Positions 45,120 to 57,188 of a stretch of DNA of 64,000 nucleotides are shown piece by piece. The notes under the pieces were generated by a model, which saw nothing but the letters and a program-made list of their open reading frames with translations, was not told where the DNA came from and did no database searches. Within the stretch, counting starts at the first letter, position 1. Each line of letters starts with the position of its first letter. The translations under genes were made by a program, and so were the position numbers. The DNA is from Endocalyx cinctus (Eukaryota > Ascomycota > Sordariomycetes > Amphisphaeriales > Apiosporaceae), in NCBI GenBank assembly GCA_001600455.1, contig BCKC01000004.1, positions 3,584,915 to 3,648,914 of the forward strand, written 5' to 3'.

Positions 45120-46604
45120 ATGAAAATGGCATTTGACGACGAGGACCCCACATCTGTCACGTCAAATAACATTATAGCGTCATCTAGCGTGCTCGACGAG
45201 GCGCTTGAGGAAGATGAGAATTCGCAGGACTTAGGACTTCTCTTTTCTAACTTATCCAACTCCAGGAAACAGGGTGCATCTAAAAAAGCAATCCGTCGCG
45301 GTGAGAAGGATTTCGAATCTCATGGCACTCAGGCTCAAGAGTCGGCCCTCGAGTCCAGTCGCGAGGCTATGCGCGACGTGCTGAGTTATACCCGCGCGAA
45401 CAGGCCAGACAACTGCATGCGCGGATGGTTTTTTCCGGATAAGTGGGCATATGTCCCCCTCGCCGAAGACGAGGGGGGCCCCAAAAGGGAGACAGAAGAA
45501 GGAGAGAAGAAAGAGGCGCCCACCGGTCTTTTTGCGAGGGAACGTGTCGTCGCCGTCGAGTTGGATAAGGGTATACTGACGAAGACTACCGGAAGAGTCG
45601 TGACCGGTGTTGAGAAGAAGACGCCGGGGTGCCAAAACACCTGGCTTCTACCTGAAGAAGCATTATATCTCGTCGAGAGAGGATCTATGGACCTATGGTA
45701 CCCCGCGAGAGGCATCGAGGATATATTGCCGGTTAAGGCCGACGCTGAAATATCACATGATGCGTCGGACAAGGGCTCGGACGTCAAGGCGAAGAGGACG
45801 TTCGAAGAACATGAACTTGGAATTCCTCTCAGTCTCCAAGCAGCATATGCTCTGTTAATTGGTCAGGAAGGCGAAAGAGGAAAGACGACGCTAGAGAAAT
45901 ATCAGGTGTACGCCAATCTCCGTCGAACGGGATACGTGGTGCAACGAGCAACGACAATACCGCCTTCGCTACCACAATCACAACCTCGTAAATCGTTATT
46001 ACAGTGGCTTTTCTCACTACTACCGGAGAATCAGCCCCAACAACCACTCCCCTATGGACCACTAATGAGGCCAGGCTTCTTTCGTTCCTACCGATCTATA
46101 TATTCGCAGCTGGCTCTTGTCCAAAGACACGAGCCCAGCCCGGTAACCACCATTCCCGAACCTCAAGAACCGTTCAAGATCCATTTCTACATATGGAACG
46201 GATCCGCGAATTTCACGAAAACGAGAGTCCCGCCCCCAGATTTCCGCATGGCCGTAATAGACTCCCGCGTCTCCTCGGTACCGACCCTCGAAGAGATGGC
46301 GGGTCTGCTCGAATCAGCCCCGTGGGACCCACCGGCGGCTCCCGGCGTAAACGGGAGCGATAGCGTCGGTTTCATGTATAAGCGGCTCAAGCACGGATGG
46401 CGAAACGCGGTAGTAGCCATCGTCGATTGCGGGTTAATCAGTTATCTGACGGTTGGCGAGATGGCCTTCGGCGAGGAGAAGCTCTTCGAGAGGTTCGATA
46501 AGAAAGGGGGCGCCGGTAGGGGTACCAAGGGGATGAGGGGAGGTGGTAGAGGAGGACGGGGACGGGGCCGCGGTAGGGGCGGAGGTCGAGGTCGTGGTGG
46601 CTAA
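45120..46604 (+). CDS. SEN54: tRNA-splicing endonuclease subunit Sen54
   Basis: Sen54 is a structural subunit of the heterotetrameric endonuclease that removes introns from pre-tRNA. This is a single exon of 494 residues; the second Met (45126) could also start it. The Sen54 N-terminal domain is evident: MRDVLSYTRANRPDNCMRGWFFPDKW (about 84-109), then VVAVELDKGILTKTTGRVV and the NTWLLPEEALYLVERGSMDLWYP block (173-195). IPLSLQAAYALLIGQEG and LEKYQVYANLRRTGYVVQRA (about 258-277) follow. The C-terminal part includes FKIHFYIWNGSANFTKTRVPPPDFRMAVIDSR and ends with a nuclease-fold tail. The last ~30 residues are a Gly/Arg-rich (RGG-type) tail, which could bind RNA. The codon bias differs along the gene but not sharply. 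Confidence 0.94.
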   Translation: MKMAFDDEDPTSVTSNNIIASSSVLDEALEEDENSQDLGLLFSNLSNSRKQGASKKAIRRGEKDFESHGTQAQESALESSREAMRDVLSYTRANRPDNCMRGWFFPDKWAYVPLAEDEGGPKRETEEGEKKEAPTGLFARERVVAVELDKGILTKTTGRVVTGVEKKTPGCQNTWLLPEEALYLVERGSMDLWYPARGIEDILPVKADAEISHDASDKGSDVKAKRTFEEHELGIPLSLQAAYALLIGQEGERGKTTLEKYQVYANLRRTGYVVQRATTIPPSLPQSQPRKSLLQWLFSLLPENQPQQPLPYGPLMRPGFFRSYRSIYSQLALVQRHEPSPVTTIPEPQEPFKIHFYIWNGSANFTKTRVPPPDFRMAVIDSRVSSVPTLEEMAGLLESAPWDPPAAPGVNGSDSVGFMYKRLKHGWRNAVVAIVDCGLISYLTVGEMAFGEEKLFERFDKKGGAGRGTKGMRGGGRGGRGRGRGRGGGRGRGG

Positions 46605-49365
46605 TATACCATAACATAACGCAAAGTGTTATATGCCCTACCGCCCGATTTCTCTGCCGGATGGCTGGGCTGACCCAAAGTGCCCTGCTTCCGTAACCTG
46701 TCACTTTTACCCCGAGACTATTGTTGGTATACCCGCTTTTGGTAGAATATGCACACATTTATGCAGTCCTTTAAAACATAATACATAAGTCTCACCTCGC
46801 CAATATGAAGCCTACATCCTTTTCCTTTCGGAGGTATGTTAAGTATTTGATCAATCTAACAATAGTGACCAAAGTATGCACATGGTTTTCAGCTCTTGCA
46901 ACTTGAAATAGGACTCGGTCGAGGTGTAGGAGAACCAAGTCCCTATCGGGAGAGGAACGATGTCGTGTAACGTTCATTATCCGTCCTCGCCACCTGGATG
47001 CATAGGGGCTTAGACTTGAGTAAGATAAAAGATCACCACCTCGACCAGCCAAGTCAGGCGAGGTGGCAAATCGCATATTGTTCGGTTTTTCCATCGGAAG
47101 TTGCGCACAAATGGATATCCAGTATTTACAGTTCCCTTTCCACGAACAATACTCGAGGTACTTGTACTGATTCGAGTAACGATTTTGCATTAGATGCACT
47201 CACCCCCATGCTCGAGGTCAATTACCCAGCACCGGTGCCTGTTACTGTTTGTCGTAGTTGCCTAATTATACCATTTTATCCTATAACACCTCAAATAGAA
47301 CTCGGTATTATAACCCCTCCAGCACGCTGGAATACGATACAGTTTCTCGGATAGAGTTTAACAACGAGTAGTGATAATACACGGTATGCATAGCATGTTA
47401 ACCTATCTCGGGCAAACTTGCGATTCGTAGACGACTTATTATTGATGGGAAGCATTTATCCTTCGACTTAAACTGCGCGGTGAATGCAAACATCTCTCGA
47501 GGATGAAAGAAGCCAATGAAACGATATATTCATTCACTTTTCTAGATAATTCAAATTAGTTGAAGATATTCAAACATAGAGCTGTTTCATTCACTATTCG
47601 ATAAACATATACATAGTATGCCTCTTGATAAAATTGATTCGTTGGGCAATCAGGAATCAGGTTATTTGCCTGCTAGTGAATACATTTATCACGTTGCGTT
47701 GTGTTTCAGATGCATTCGTAATATAATGAATGGTCGTACACCTGACTAAATTGTATACGTTATTTAATAACATCACATCATCAATTCTATGGGATGTTTC
47801 ACTCATCCGTTAGATCCCGCCATCTTTCTTTTGATGGCACGTTTACTAAATATGACTATCTATACTATATAGTCATTGACGTAATTGCTTACAAAGTTTG
47901 AAAGTGCGAGAGGGGGGGAAAAAGAACAGGATAGAAAAAAGGATAACCATATGATCAGCCTGGGTTCTTATTCATGTGCACATCCACTATATGTATAGGA
48001 TCCGTAAAAGTATAATTATTTTCTAATTGGGTTTCGACCTCTCCCCCGCGTACGAGCGCAAGCAGGTTTGGGTGTGGGAATAAGTGACAAGTTCAGTTGA
48101 TTGATTGGTTTACTTAGCCAGCGGGTTATTTCCTAACACCCGTCTCACTCAGATAATGCATGGTGTTTCCCAGCTTTGAAGTTGATTGGAGTTGGTTCTA
48201 AAGTCAGCAATGAAGATAATGGAGGTTGGTTGTCGTACAAGACTAACTTGGCTGATCTTCTTAGGCCAATAGTATTCTGCCCAAATCAATTCATCCATTT
48301 CGTATATATGACATACTGTACTTCAAATAAAAATAAAAGGATGTATAGAATAGAATAAAATGGAAAAAATTAATAACTACCGTACTCATCCTTATTGATA
48401 AGACGTTAAAATCCCTCATGATATAATGGATGTTCTATTTGTCCAACGAATTTCAACCCCAACTGATCTCGAACTCTTATTGAGATGGAGACCGCATGCA
48501 AAGTAACGTCCCGTTACTCTCTGTAGGCGCTATTAGCTCCGGCAGCAACGGAGATAGGTTGGTGATAGGTCATTAATTTACATGTATCACGCACCTGCAT
48601 AGACTATGCATTGGATTATGCCCATATACTAAAAAGGAGAGTACCAGATATCATGTTTAGGTGTAAGAAAGTAGTAGGGATTGGACAAGATTAAAAAAAA
48701 AAAAAAAAGGTCCTTAACTTTGATGTCGTATCTCAACTGGTTTAAACCATATTATCTATTGGGTACCTTGACATTTTAATTTCGAATAAAATGTAATTTT
48801 TTCTTGGTCTTGGCTTGAATGCCTAGAAATGAACATTACTACGTAAGAGAAAAAAAAGGATTCTTATATATGTATATGTATGCATTTGACATGAATAAAT
48901 GACTCACTTGCGTGCTATGGCGAATTTTTACGTATACTCAAATACAATGGACAGTTATCCATTCGGGGTTTCCACTCATGGCATCATCCACCAATAAATG
49001 TAACGTAAATTTTGTGCTTGAGTTGTAAATAAGCTGAGGAGTTGGCGATTATTGGAAGCGTAAGATGTAAGTTACTAATCCCTGCTTGGGTTGCCTAAAG
49101 ATCAGATACAAAAGTAACAATGCTTATTTATTATTACTTTTCTTGCCAAATAACAATATCCATTCACCTTTATTGTTAATTGGCAACTCTTGAAACCCCC
49201 TCCAAACCAAGATTATACTAAATATTCTATTTATCTTTTTTTCTCAACTTTCTGTTCCTTCCTTGTGGTTTAACTTGTTGTCCCAGCACCAGTCAGTCTA
49301 CGATTATGAAATGTCAATCACGGTGAATAGGTAGATGTTATATGTCTTAACGTAGGTAAGTGCGC

Positions 49366-49426
<61 letters not shown>

Positions 49427-50813
49427 ATATATATATATATATATATTTGCGTCTCATTCACAATCAGTTCGTAAATGGGATATCGTCAATTCGCATTACC
49501 TAGAACAAGACGATACCTATATATGTCTACCCCACTACCATACCTAATTAATTGATTGTCCAGCACAACTCCTTATTTGGCGTCAATCTTGCTACTCCTT
49601 GTACTTCCTGATTCCTCCATTCTATACATTCTTTACAACTATGTATATTGTATGGCTAATTTGATATTAAGCTAGAATTCTCCTGTTCTTGTCTTTTCAC
49701 TCCAATTGAACTTGCTACTTCTCACACCCGACATTTTTCGGGCGCTTCTGTGGGACCATCCACCTCTGGCAGGGCATCAATCAGCCCACGGGTTTTCACT
49801 TGCCGTTTATAAATACTTGATACATCCAAGCACCAAGGCTGAATGGAATAGGTACGATTCATTTCATTTTCATTCTGTTCATTTCATTTATCCTTTCTAG
49901 CCTTACCGTCTTCTCAAATTCTTTCTTTTTTTTTTTTTCCCCTTTTCTTCTTCCTCTATTATTCTTGTTTCTAGTTGCTCGCAAGGATTCATCAACTTCT
50001 ACACCCGCATATTCGTTTCGGCAATCCCCATCACACTATACTCGAAATACCAATGCCGCTACTAATAACATAGGATGTGTAGTGCACATGTAAAGACCAG
50101 ATCAGTCCTAAGTCCCACTTTTCCCATTCTCATTCGCGAGCGTCAACTCGAGTTGAGTAATTGATACCTCTCGACTTTGGTAAGTGTCAGATACTATTTT
50201 TTTTTATTACAACTTTTCAATCTTTTATTTTCATTTTTCTTCCGAGTTATGGTACCATCTCTTCTCCGCTTTAATGAGAAACAAATATATTGTGCTTAAT
50301 CATCGCTCTGTATTTGTTTACTGAAGGGAAAGAGTACGCGGTCCCGTAAGTATTGAATGATTTCACGATTTTGGCAACCACCAAAATTTATCTATTTGAC
50401 TTGATCAGACTTCATTCATTACCTTGAAAAGTATCCATATATATATTTCCTCCTTGCCAATGTCATTTTGATTCTTCTATCATAACTACCTAATACTCCT
50501 TCGGTATTAAATCTCCTACTGACCTTTTCTCATCAAGAACAGTTGTTTATCAAGATCAATTTTCCGGTTACCTACTGATAGTGAAGAATATTTCCTTTTC
50601 TTCCTAAAATCGCTTAACCTAGAGTAAGTTACTTTGTATTTTTTTTTCTCTCTCTCCCTTTCCTACCACGTATACATACTATAATAATGATACTTTATGG
50701 TGCCCACATAAAAAGCGCGCCTTCCCCCGACTATAAACCCCTACAACAGTATAGAATAGCTGAACATACTTGGAGAGCTGACAATTCGATAAAAACTCAG
50801 AGTTCGCAGAGCG
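46605..50813. other. Gene-free, AT-rich region, 4.2 kb
   Basis: Two overlapping open frames at 46792-47199 (minus) and 46998-47354 (plus) have no recognisable sequence and no supporting signals. The rest is AT-rich with a long T/T/AT tract at 49366-49446 (separate entry). The last kilobase is pyrimidine-rich and may be the leader of the next gene, with possible untranslated introns. Confidence 0.55.
49366..49446 (+). repeat. Poly-T / poly-T / AT microsatellite
   Basis: T x26 (49366-49391), AA, T x29 (49394-49422), then an AT-dinucleotide run to about 49446. The duplicated T run separated by AA suggests slippage or an old poly-A insertion tail; exact lengths are unreliable. Confidence 0.8.
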
Positions 50814-53800
50814 ATGGAAACAATGGAAACTATAAACTCGGGTCAGAAAAAGTCGACACCAATGAGCACTAGCGGTGATAAGGTGTCTATGGAAAATAAA
50901 TCTATTGAAAGGTAAGCTGATTATTCTATTTTATTGTTCAACTACTATTTTACATTACATGACATTACATGGCATTACATTACATTACACTCACTACCTT
51001 ACTCCACCTTGTTTCTGTTTTCTGTTTTCTGTTTTCTGTTCTTTCCTGCAGCACTTTCCGATTTTCACTTACTATTCCTATTACCCGTCCGCCACAACTC
51101 AATTGACACATACGCACTCAACTTTCAACTTTTAACTTTCCCCAATTTACTTCGTCACTATTGTTTTATTTTGTTTACTTTATTTCCTCGATATTCCATT
51201 TCTCTTTACTTTCGAGGGAAAAAAAAAAAAGAAAGAAAGAAGAAAAAAACACTGTACTTTTCTTTCCCCATTTGTTTATTTATTTTATAATTTGCGAAAC
51301 AAAAAAAANAAAAAAAAAAAAAAAAACCTTCATTTCTATATGGTTGCCACCTTTCTCCTTTCATTAAACCAACCAATTCTACCCATTTTCTTTGCCCTCC
51401 TCAATCATGGGCCCTAAAAGAAGTGGTCTGAGATTTTCTCGGTAAGATTTTATCTCAGAAACATAACTCAGTTATCAATTACCAAACCCATTTCTCTCTC
51501 AGCCTTCTCTTCCATCTCTCTCATCTACCTGTAGCCTTCCCTTTTATTAGTGTCATCTCATGTTAAAAAGACATGTTCCTTTAATTCCATTTCAATTCGT
51601 TCAACTCAACCAATCACGTATCAAAATGGAAAACAACTTAAGTGCCCAAAACTCTGCTCAACATATTTCTCGTCACAAATTAGTTTTTTCTCTTTTTTTT
51701 TTTCGCTTATCAAGTTATAAAAATATTCTTTTTGTAATTCTAGTTTACAATGTCTTTTTCTTTACTCCTTTCATCTCCTCCGGTTTCTTTTAAACCAAGT
51801 TCAAACTCTGTGCTTAACAACAACGTCGAATATTTTGCTAACATTTCAATATAGTCGTGTCGAAGATGGCACTCTTCGCAACGTTGATCATGATGATGCC
51901 GCCAACGACGGAGAACTCAGCCCGCCGCCCTCTAGTTCGGTTTCTAGCGTCAATCCGGATATGTTAGGTGACGAGATCATAGTCGGCACTCGCGCTAATG
52001 GAACGAAACCTTCTCCTGACCTAGCTGCGTCGGAGCAAGGTGAAAATAATACGTCAGCTCATGAACCCGCCCCGGTCTCTCACTACCCAAAGCGGAAGCG
52101 CTCTACTATATACAGCAACTTGAACGAAGATAAGGTAGAGGCTGGCGAAGAAGACGACGCTAATGATGCGTCTTCTACCCGTCGTCCGTATGTTAATCGC
52201 CGCGGGGAAGCGGCTTCTTCGGACGTCGTCCTAGGCTACTGGCGTGATTCTTCTGCCCCGACGATCTCGTCTAAACATGTGGTTATTGGCTTCATCGACA
52301 TTAGAGATCGTCTACGAACGAAAATCAAACAGCTCACGCGTGATGGAGATGCGATTAACAGTCGTCTTTTCCCCCTTCCCCCTGGCCCCGGCGGTGGTTG
52401 GGTAACGTTCGAGCGCATCGTGTTTGATGATCACCTCGTTGGTTTTGATCACAACCATATCAAAGAATTCGTCAAAATTCGCAGCGAGGCAAAGACGGAT
52501 AACAGCCAGGAGTCGAATCACCGGGCAGATATCGACGCTGCCAAGGAAGCTGTACGCCGTCTCGAGGCAAACCCTCCTCCCGAGCCAGTTGGGCCGGTTC
52601 AAGTGGCTTGGGGTGTCGATATTCCCGGCCAGAGCCCGGCAAACCGCCCCGACTCCAAGCGCCGCCGTACTGGAAGTGCTGCGGGTACCCTTTCCGATAG
52701 GGCCTCCACGGCTGAACAGCATCCCCAACCTCAACCCCAATCTCAACCTCAAGCCATCGCCCACACGCCGGTACAGCCGCGACAACAGATTCCTTTTCCT
52801 GTGCATCTTGCTCAACCGGCGGAATCGTCATCATCTCCCTCGTTTCCACCGATCCAGCAAAATTCGATCAGACCGTTGGACAATCTTCAGATCACGAGAC
52901 CTACTCGCATCCTCGTCGGCTGCTGGATAAAGTCGAATTCAGAGGATCCGTTAGAGCGACATGCGGTTTATGGTATCCTTGGCGCCAACGATATGTTTCG
53001 CGTCAAATTAGTCCGTGAAACGATGGATGGGAGATACGTCAACGGTAATTTCCCAAGTGGAGCGGGTGCGTTATGGATATCGTATGAAGAAGTCGAATTC
53101 TTGGATCACCTGAAGGGCTTAAGCCGTCCGGAGATGAAGGAATATGTTCGCGTGCGTCAGTTTCAGATCGACTCTGGCGAGGTCCCGGCCGATCGTATCG
53201 CGAACGAAACGAAGGCCGTATACGAAGCTCAAACTCGCACAGCCGCCAGCGGTAAGGGAGTAGGACCCGCGGACAGACTTCCTCGACAGTCGTTGGGGCA
53301 CGAACAGGATGAGGTTAGAGAAATGCCCAGACCCGAGCAGGTTCCAAGCCCTCACGAATTGAGACATACTCGACGCGAGGTGCTCCCTCGAAGGGAGGCG
53401 CCCCCGATGCCGCGATACCAAGTCCAGGAGGTTGCCGAGATGCGTCATATAGACCCTCAAGAGCGCGTGCAGGGCCTCGCTACGAGAGAGGTGGCTAGGA
53501 TGGAGGCGGTGCAGCAGCGCGAGCAGAGCCGCGCCGCTATGATGGGTAACCCGGCAGATTCCATGGATCATCGACGACACTTCATGGAGAACCGCGATCG
53601 AATGCAGCGAGTCTGGGAAGACCAACAGCAGGCTCAGCAAACGCAGCAAGCTCAGGCCCGCATGCGCACACCTATTGACGAATCTAAGACGCACATGGGA
53701 ATCAAATATGAGCGAAAGCAGAACGGACCGTTTTCGGGCAAGCTCGTAAGTCAGGGTACGATTATCAGCATCGATGGGGAGGACTACGTGGAGTATCGTG

Positions 53801-53826
53801 TCCTCACAAAGCCGAGCTTCTTCTAA
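50814..53826 (+). CDS. Uncharacterised protein with a duplicated ~90-residue domain
   Basis: I do not recognise a named family. The main exon is 51855-53826. It begins right after an acceptor (AATATAG) and its upstream frame lacks a fitting ATG. Two separate upstream exons could supply the start, both ending in the required phase 2. Exon A is 50814-50911 (METMETINSGQKK...), giving 689 residues. Exon B is 51407-51441 (MGPKRSGLRFSR), giving 668. An acidic Ser-rich start leads to KRKRST, then domain 1 (52222-52491): VVLGYWRDSS, HVVIGFIDIRDRLRTKI, GGGWVTFERIVFDDHLVGFD, IKEFVKIR. Domain 2 (52903-53170) repeats it: ILVGCWIKSN, HAVYGILGANDMFRVKLV, GALWISYEEVEFLDHLKGL, MKEYVRVR. A Gln/Pro linker and a basic NLS-like patch (SKRRRTG) lie between them. 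A Gln/Arg/Met-rich coil and a final beta-rich segment follow. A nuclear role is only a guess. Confidence 0.7.
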
Positions 53827-55257
53827 TTGCGGCGATATATGTGCTCGGTTAGGTGCGTTTCGCTACATGTGCTTGTTGGTCTACATGAGCTGCTTTCGAG
53901 ATAATCATTCGTGTCGATTTTATATTTCACCGGCGTCACTTTCGACCTTGTTTCTCGGAGGAAACTTGAAAAAAATTATACCCCCTTTCCTTGTTTACTA
54001 ATAATTCTTACGGAACGTTACATATTTGAGTTTTCATGTTTGTCTCTGTACTGGTCATTTGATACCTCACTGCAAACTTCGTCCATGTGATGGGATTTAG
54101 GAAGATGGGGTAATTGAAACCGCCTTCGGATTCTGTTCGTTCCTATAACTTACTATCTCATGTATATGGATCTGCTCGGAACAATCAACTAAAGAGGGGA
54201 AAACATACTGTGTCTGACCAGTAATAATGACTATGTTTTTTTTTTCATCCTGCCGGCCTTTAGATAGTTAGCAGTAGATGAATAAATACATATAATATCT
54301 TATATTATTGTTGCCATGGCTCGTGACGGGATCAAAATGTAACCCGCCAATGGGATCCACCATTTAATCTACCCTACAATGATCCAGCTCGGTTCAGATC
54401 GGAAAAGTTACTTCGAAGGACTCGGCATAATAAATATCTGGGTTTGTAGCGGTTTGCTCCTAGTTACCGTTGCAGTGCATATATGTCCTGGTGCATCGGG
54501 AATAATGACAGACTTTGTTTGACGTAAAAGGTATGGTTAGCCGGGTTTGACGTTTCGAAAGATAAACCTTAGAAACGAATCGATGTTTTATGATAATTAG
54601 GTAACTGTATAAAAACCACCTAAATTTATACGCTGTTCTCAATCTCTATGACTGTTTTAGGAAGCTGGCTTGGTTATCATTTAGCAGTATACACCCTCGC
54701 TCAGACCCTCAAACCCATCGTCGTCGTCAATGGAATAGTGGCGGTGATAGCTGGTATTGTAGAAGGGTGGGAGGGGCTGTCTGACAGTGCGTCACGTCTC
54801 CAACGATCCCCTGCCACGTCTCTTTCGAAATCTAGATGCTCCCTCCCCTCTTATTTTTTAATATATTTATTTCCTCGTCAGCTATGCCGAACCGTCGTAC
54901 CTAGCAAAACATCTTTCTTTTTAATATCATCTTCATATCCATATATACCTAAGTAATTTAAGACGTCAGGTCGCGCCTCACGGCACCGTCATATAATATA
55001 GAGGGCAATTAGGGATGAAGGGTAAAATAAAGATTAATAATAGATTAGATTCATGATAATAGAGAGAAGACGGCTTACCGACAAAGGTCTCCCCCAAAAA
55101 AGCCGACGGCATCCCTTCGCTATCGTTGGTCAACTTTTTTTTCCCCTCTAGGACTTTTCAAGCCGATAGCTCTTATCTCACACACACAAATTAAGAGGGG
55201 GAAAAAAAAAAAGAAAAAGAAAAGAGAAAAATTTTCAAGTTTCGAAAAATTTTCTCA
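53827..55257. other. Intergenic spacer
   Basis: This is the 3' region of the tandem-domain gene and the promoter of the esterase gene. The purine-rich stretch before 55258 is the esterase leader. The frame 54648-54956 shows no known sequence. Confidence 0.55.
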
Positions 55258-56673
55258 ATGCCTTCTCTCGGAATAGCGTCAGCACGGTTCCTTTTAGGAA
55301 CCATATTATTATTATCGCTCGCGGGACCGCGCGGCGCTACCGCTCAAGCAGCAGGTCCACCTCGACATCAGCAGCTAATCAAGCGCCAAGAATCTTCCCC
55401 GTCGGCGGGATGCGGTAAGTCGTCGTCGTCACCGACGCTGGAGAAGCGCGTGAACGTGACGCTCGACAGCGGCCGCACGTACCTGTACTGGCTGCCGCCG
55501 TCGTACGAGCCGGGCACGCCGTCGCCGCTGATCCTGTCGTTCCACGGGGGCGGGCGCACGCCCGACTGGCAGGCCGACCTCGACGCCCTGACGGACACGT
55601 TCTTCAACGAGGACCACATCCTCGCGTACCCGGCCTCGCTCGACTTCGGGACGGACAGCTCGGGCGTGGACGCGCGGTGGTGGGAAGGCGCCGCGGGGAT
55701 TCCCGAGGGCGAGGAGCCCGACGACGTCGGGTTCGTCATGGACGCGCTCGACGACCTCGAGTCGAAATTCTGCGTCGACGCGAGCCGCGTGTACGCGACG
55801 GGGAAGTCGCAGGGCGGCATGATGACGAACAACCTCGCGTGCAACGCGACGTCGTCGCCCCGGTTCGCCGCGTTCGCCCCCGTGTCGGGCTCGTACTACA
55901 TCGTCGAGGATTCCGAGGACGACTGCGACCCCGAGACGATCGAGATCCCGTGCGACCCGGGCCGGTGCGGGATTCCTATCTTGGCCTTCCACGGCGGCAA
56001 CGATAACACGATCCCGTACGGCGGGGGCGAGAGGAAGGGCGAGTGCTTGCCGAATATTACCCATTGGATCGATAGCTGGGCGGCGAGGGAAGGGCTGGGC
56101 GATACCCCGGCCGCGACGAAGGATCTGACTTCGGCCGCGAGGGAGATGATGTTCGGGAGCGACGACCTCGTGAATTTGGTTTACGACGGGGACGACGTCG
56201 ATCACGATTGGCCCGCTACCATCGATAATACGGACAACGAGGCGCACGGGTCCGGTCCGGCGACTTTTAACGCGAGTTCGCTGATCATGGAGTTTTTCCG
56301 AAAGTACACTCTTGGGTAAGTTTTTTTTATTTTTCTTCTTCTTCCTTATTTCTTTAGGTGCCATGAACATTCATCCATATATACACTAACTTGATCTCTC
56401 TCGCCCTCTTCCAGGGAGTCGGACAGCTGCGAGGATACATCTTCGCCCGTGGAACCGGGAGGAACGACGGCTTGCTTCGTGGCGCCTTGCACCGAGGATC
56501 CGTCATCGTCGCCCACCGCCACGTCTACGTCTACGCCAGCCGCGACGACTACGCCGGCGAATGGCGCTGACGGTATAGACTCGACGAGCGGTGCTAAGGG
56601 TTTGAACTTATGGGAGGCGGTGTTTGGTTGGAATATTGTCATTCAGGTACTTTTGGGGGTGGCATTCTTCTAG
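55258..56673 (+). CDS. Secreted feruloyl-esterase/PHB-depolymerase-like hydrolase, probably GPI-anchored
   Basis: The two exons are 55258-56315 and 56415-56673, phase 2, giving 438 residues. A signal peptide (about 1-29, ending ATAQA) precedes a Ser-rich linker with a possible Kex2-type KR site (IKR/QE). The alpha/beta-hydrolase core has the oxyanion region LILSFHGGGRTPDW, DHILAYPASLD, the nucleophile motif GKSQGGM (Ser184), HGGNDNTIPYGGG (Asp249) and VDHDWP (His316). This is the layout of family CE1-like feruloyl esterases and polyhydroxybutyrate depolymerases. Several Cys pairs suit secretion. A C-terminal Thr/Ser/Pro-rich stalk then leads to a hydrophobic end (VIQVLLGVAFF) that resembles a GPI signal. 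The likely substrate is a plant-wall or surface ester. The membrane anchoring is inference. Confidence 0.87.
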
Positions 56674-57188
56674 ACATAAAGGGGGGATAGAAGGAAGTGA
56701 TTTTTTTTTTTTTTCATTTTGTTTTGTCTAAACTACGAGCTACGAACGTTATATGACCGAGATACAGACATGAGAGCGAATTCCATACTAATAAACGATT
56801 TCTGACGAAACCTGCTAAATCATACCACATAGTCTCCTTTTTTTTTTCTTGACGTCGTCTCTGATGTTACCGTGAATGAAGAGTTGATTGGCGTCGCTCT
56901 GAAGGACGACTTGTGATTAGCGTGGATGACTACCATACAAAGGGTAATCGGTATTTCATGCGGTATTTTCATACGGAGACGCCAACGATGCCAATGCCGC
57001 CAAGGTCGTAATACAACGTAGAATGCATTTTGCCTAAAACGCCCGATAACACCTGATAACACCTTTTTTTCCTAAGCAGTACACGAATCCTTCAGTTCAT
57101 TCACTCGTAAAAATAAAAAAAAAACTCCCCATTCGAACGCATTTCCCAAACAAGCAACCAAATCACAATCGGCTATCTCCTTTCCCTC
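56674..57188. other. Intergenic spacer between convergent genes
   Basis: The esterase and the alkyltransferase genes end toward each other here. The spacer has a T-run at 56700-56714, an A-run near 57114-57123 and no gene. Confidence 0.6.

Noticed and set aside
46792..47354. Overlapping frames of 135 (minus) and 118 (plus) codons
   Set aside because: Neither shows family features, good start context or splice signals, and both lie in low-information intergenic DNA.
50687..50872. 61-codon frame starting at 50687
   Set aside because: It overlaps exon A of the tandem-domain gene in another frame and shows no conserved feature; at most an upstream ORF.
55429..56370. 313-codon minus-strand frame across the esterase gene
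   Set aside because: It is antisense to a high-GC exon, with Arg/Val-rich composition and no domain; the plus-strand hydrolase motifs are decisive.
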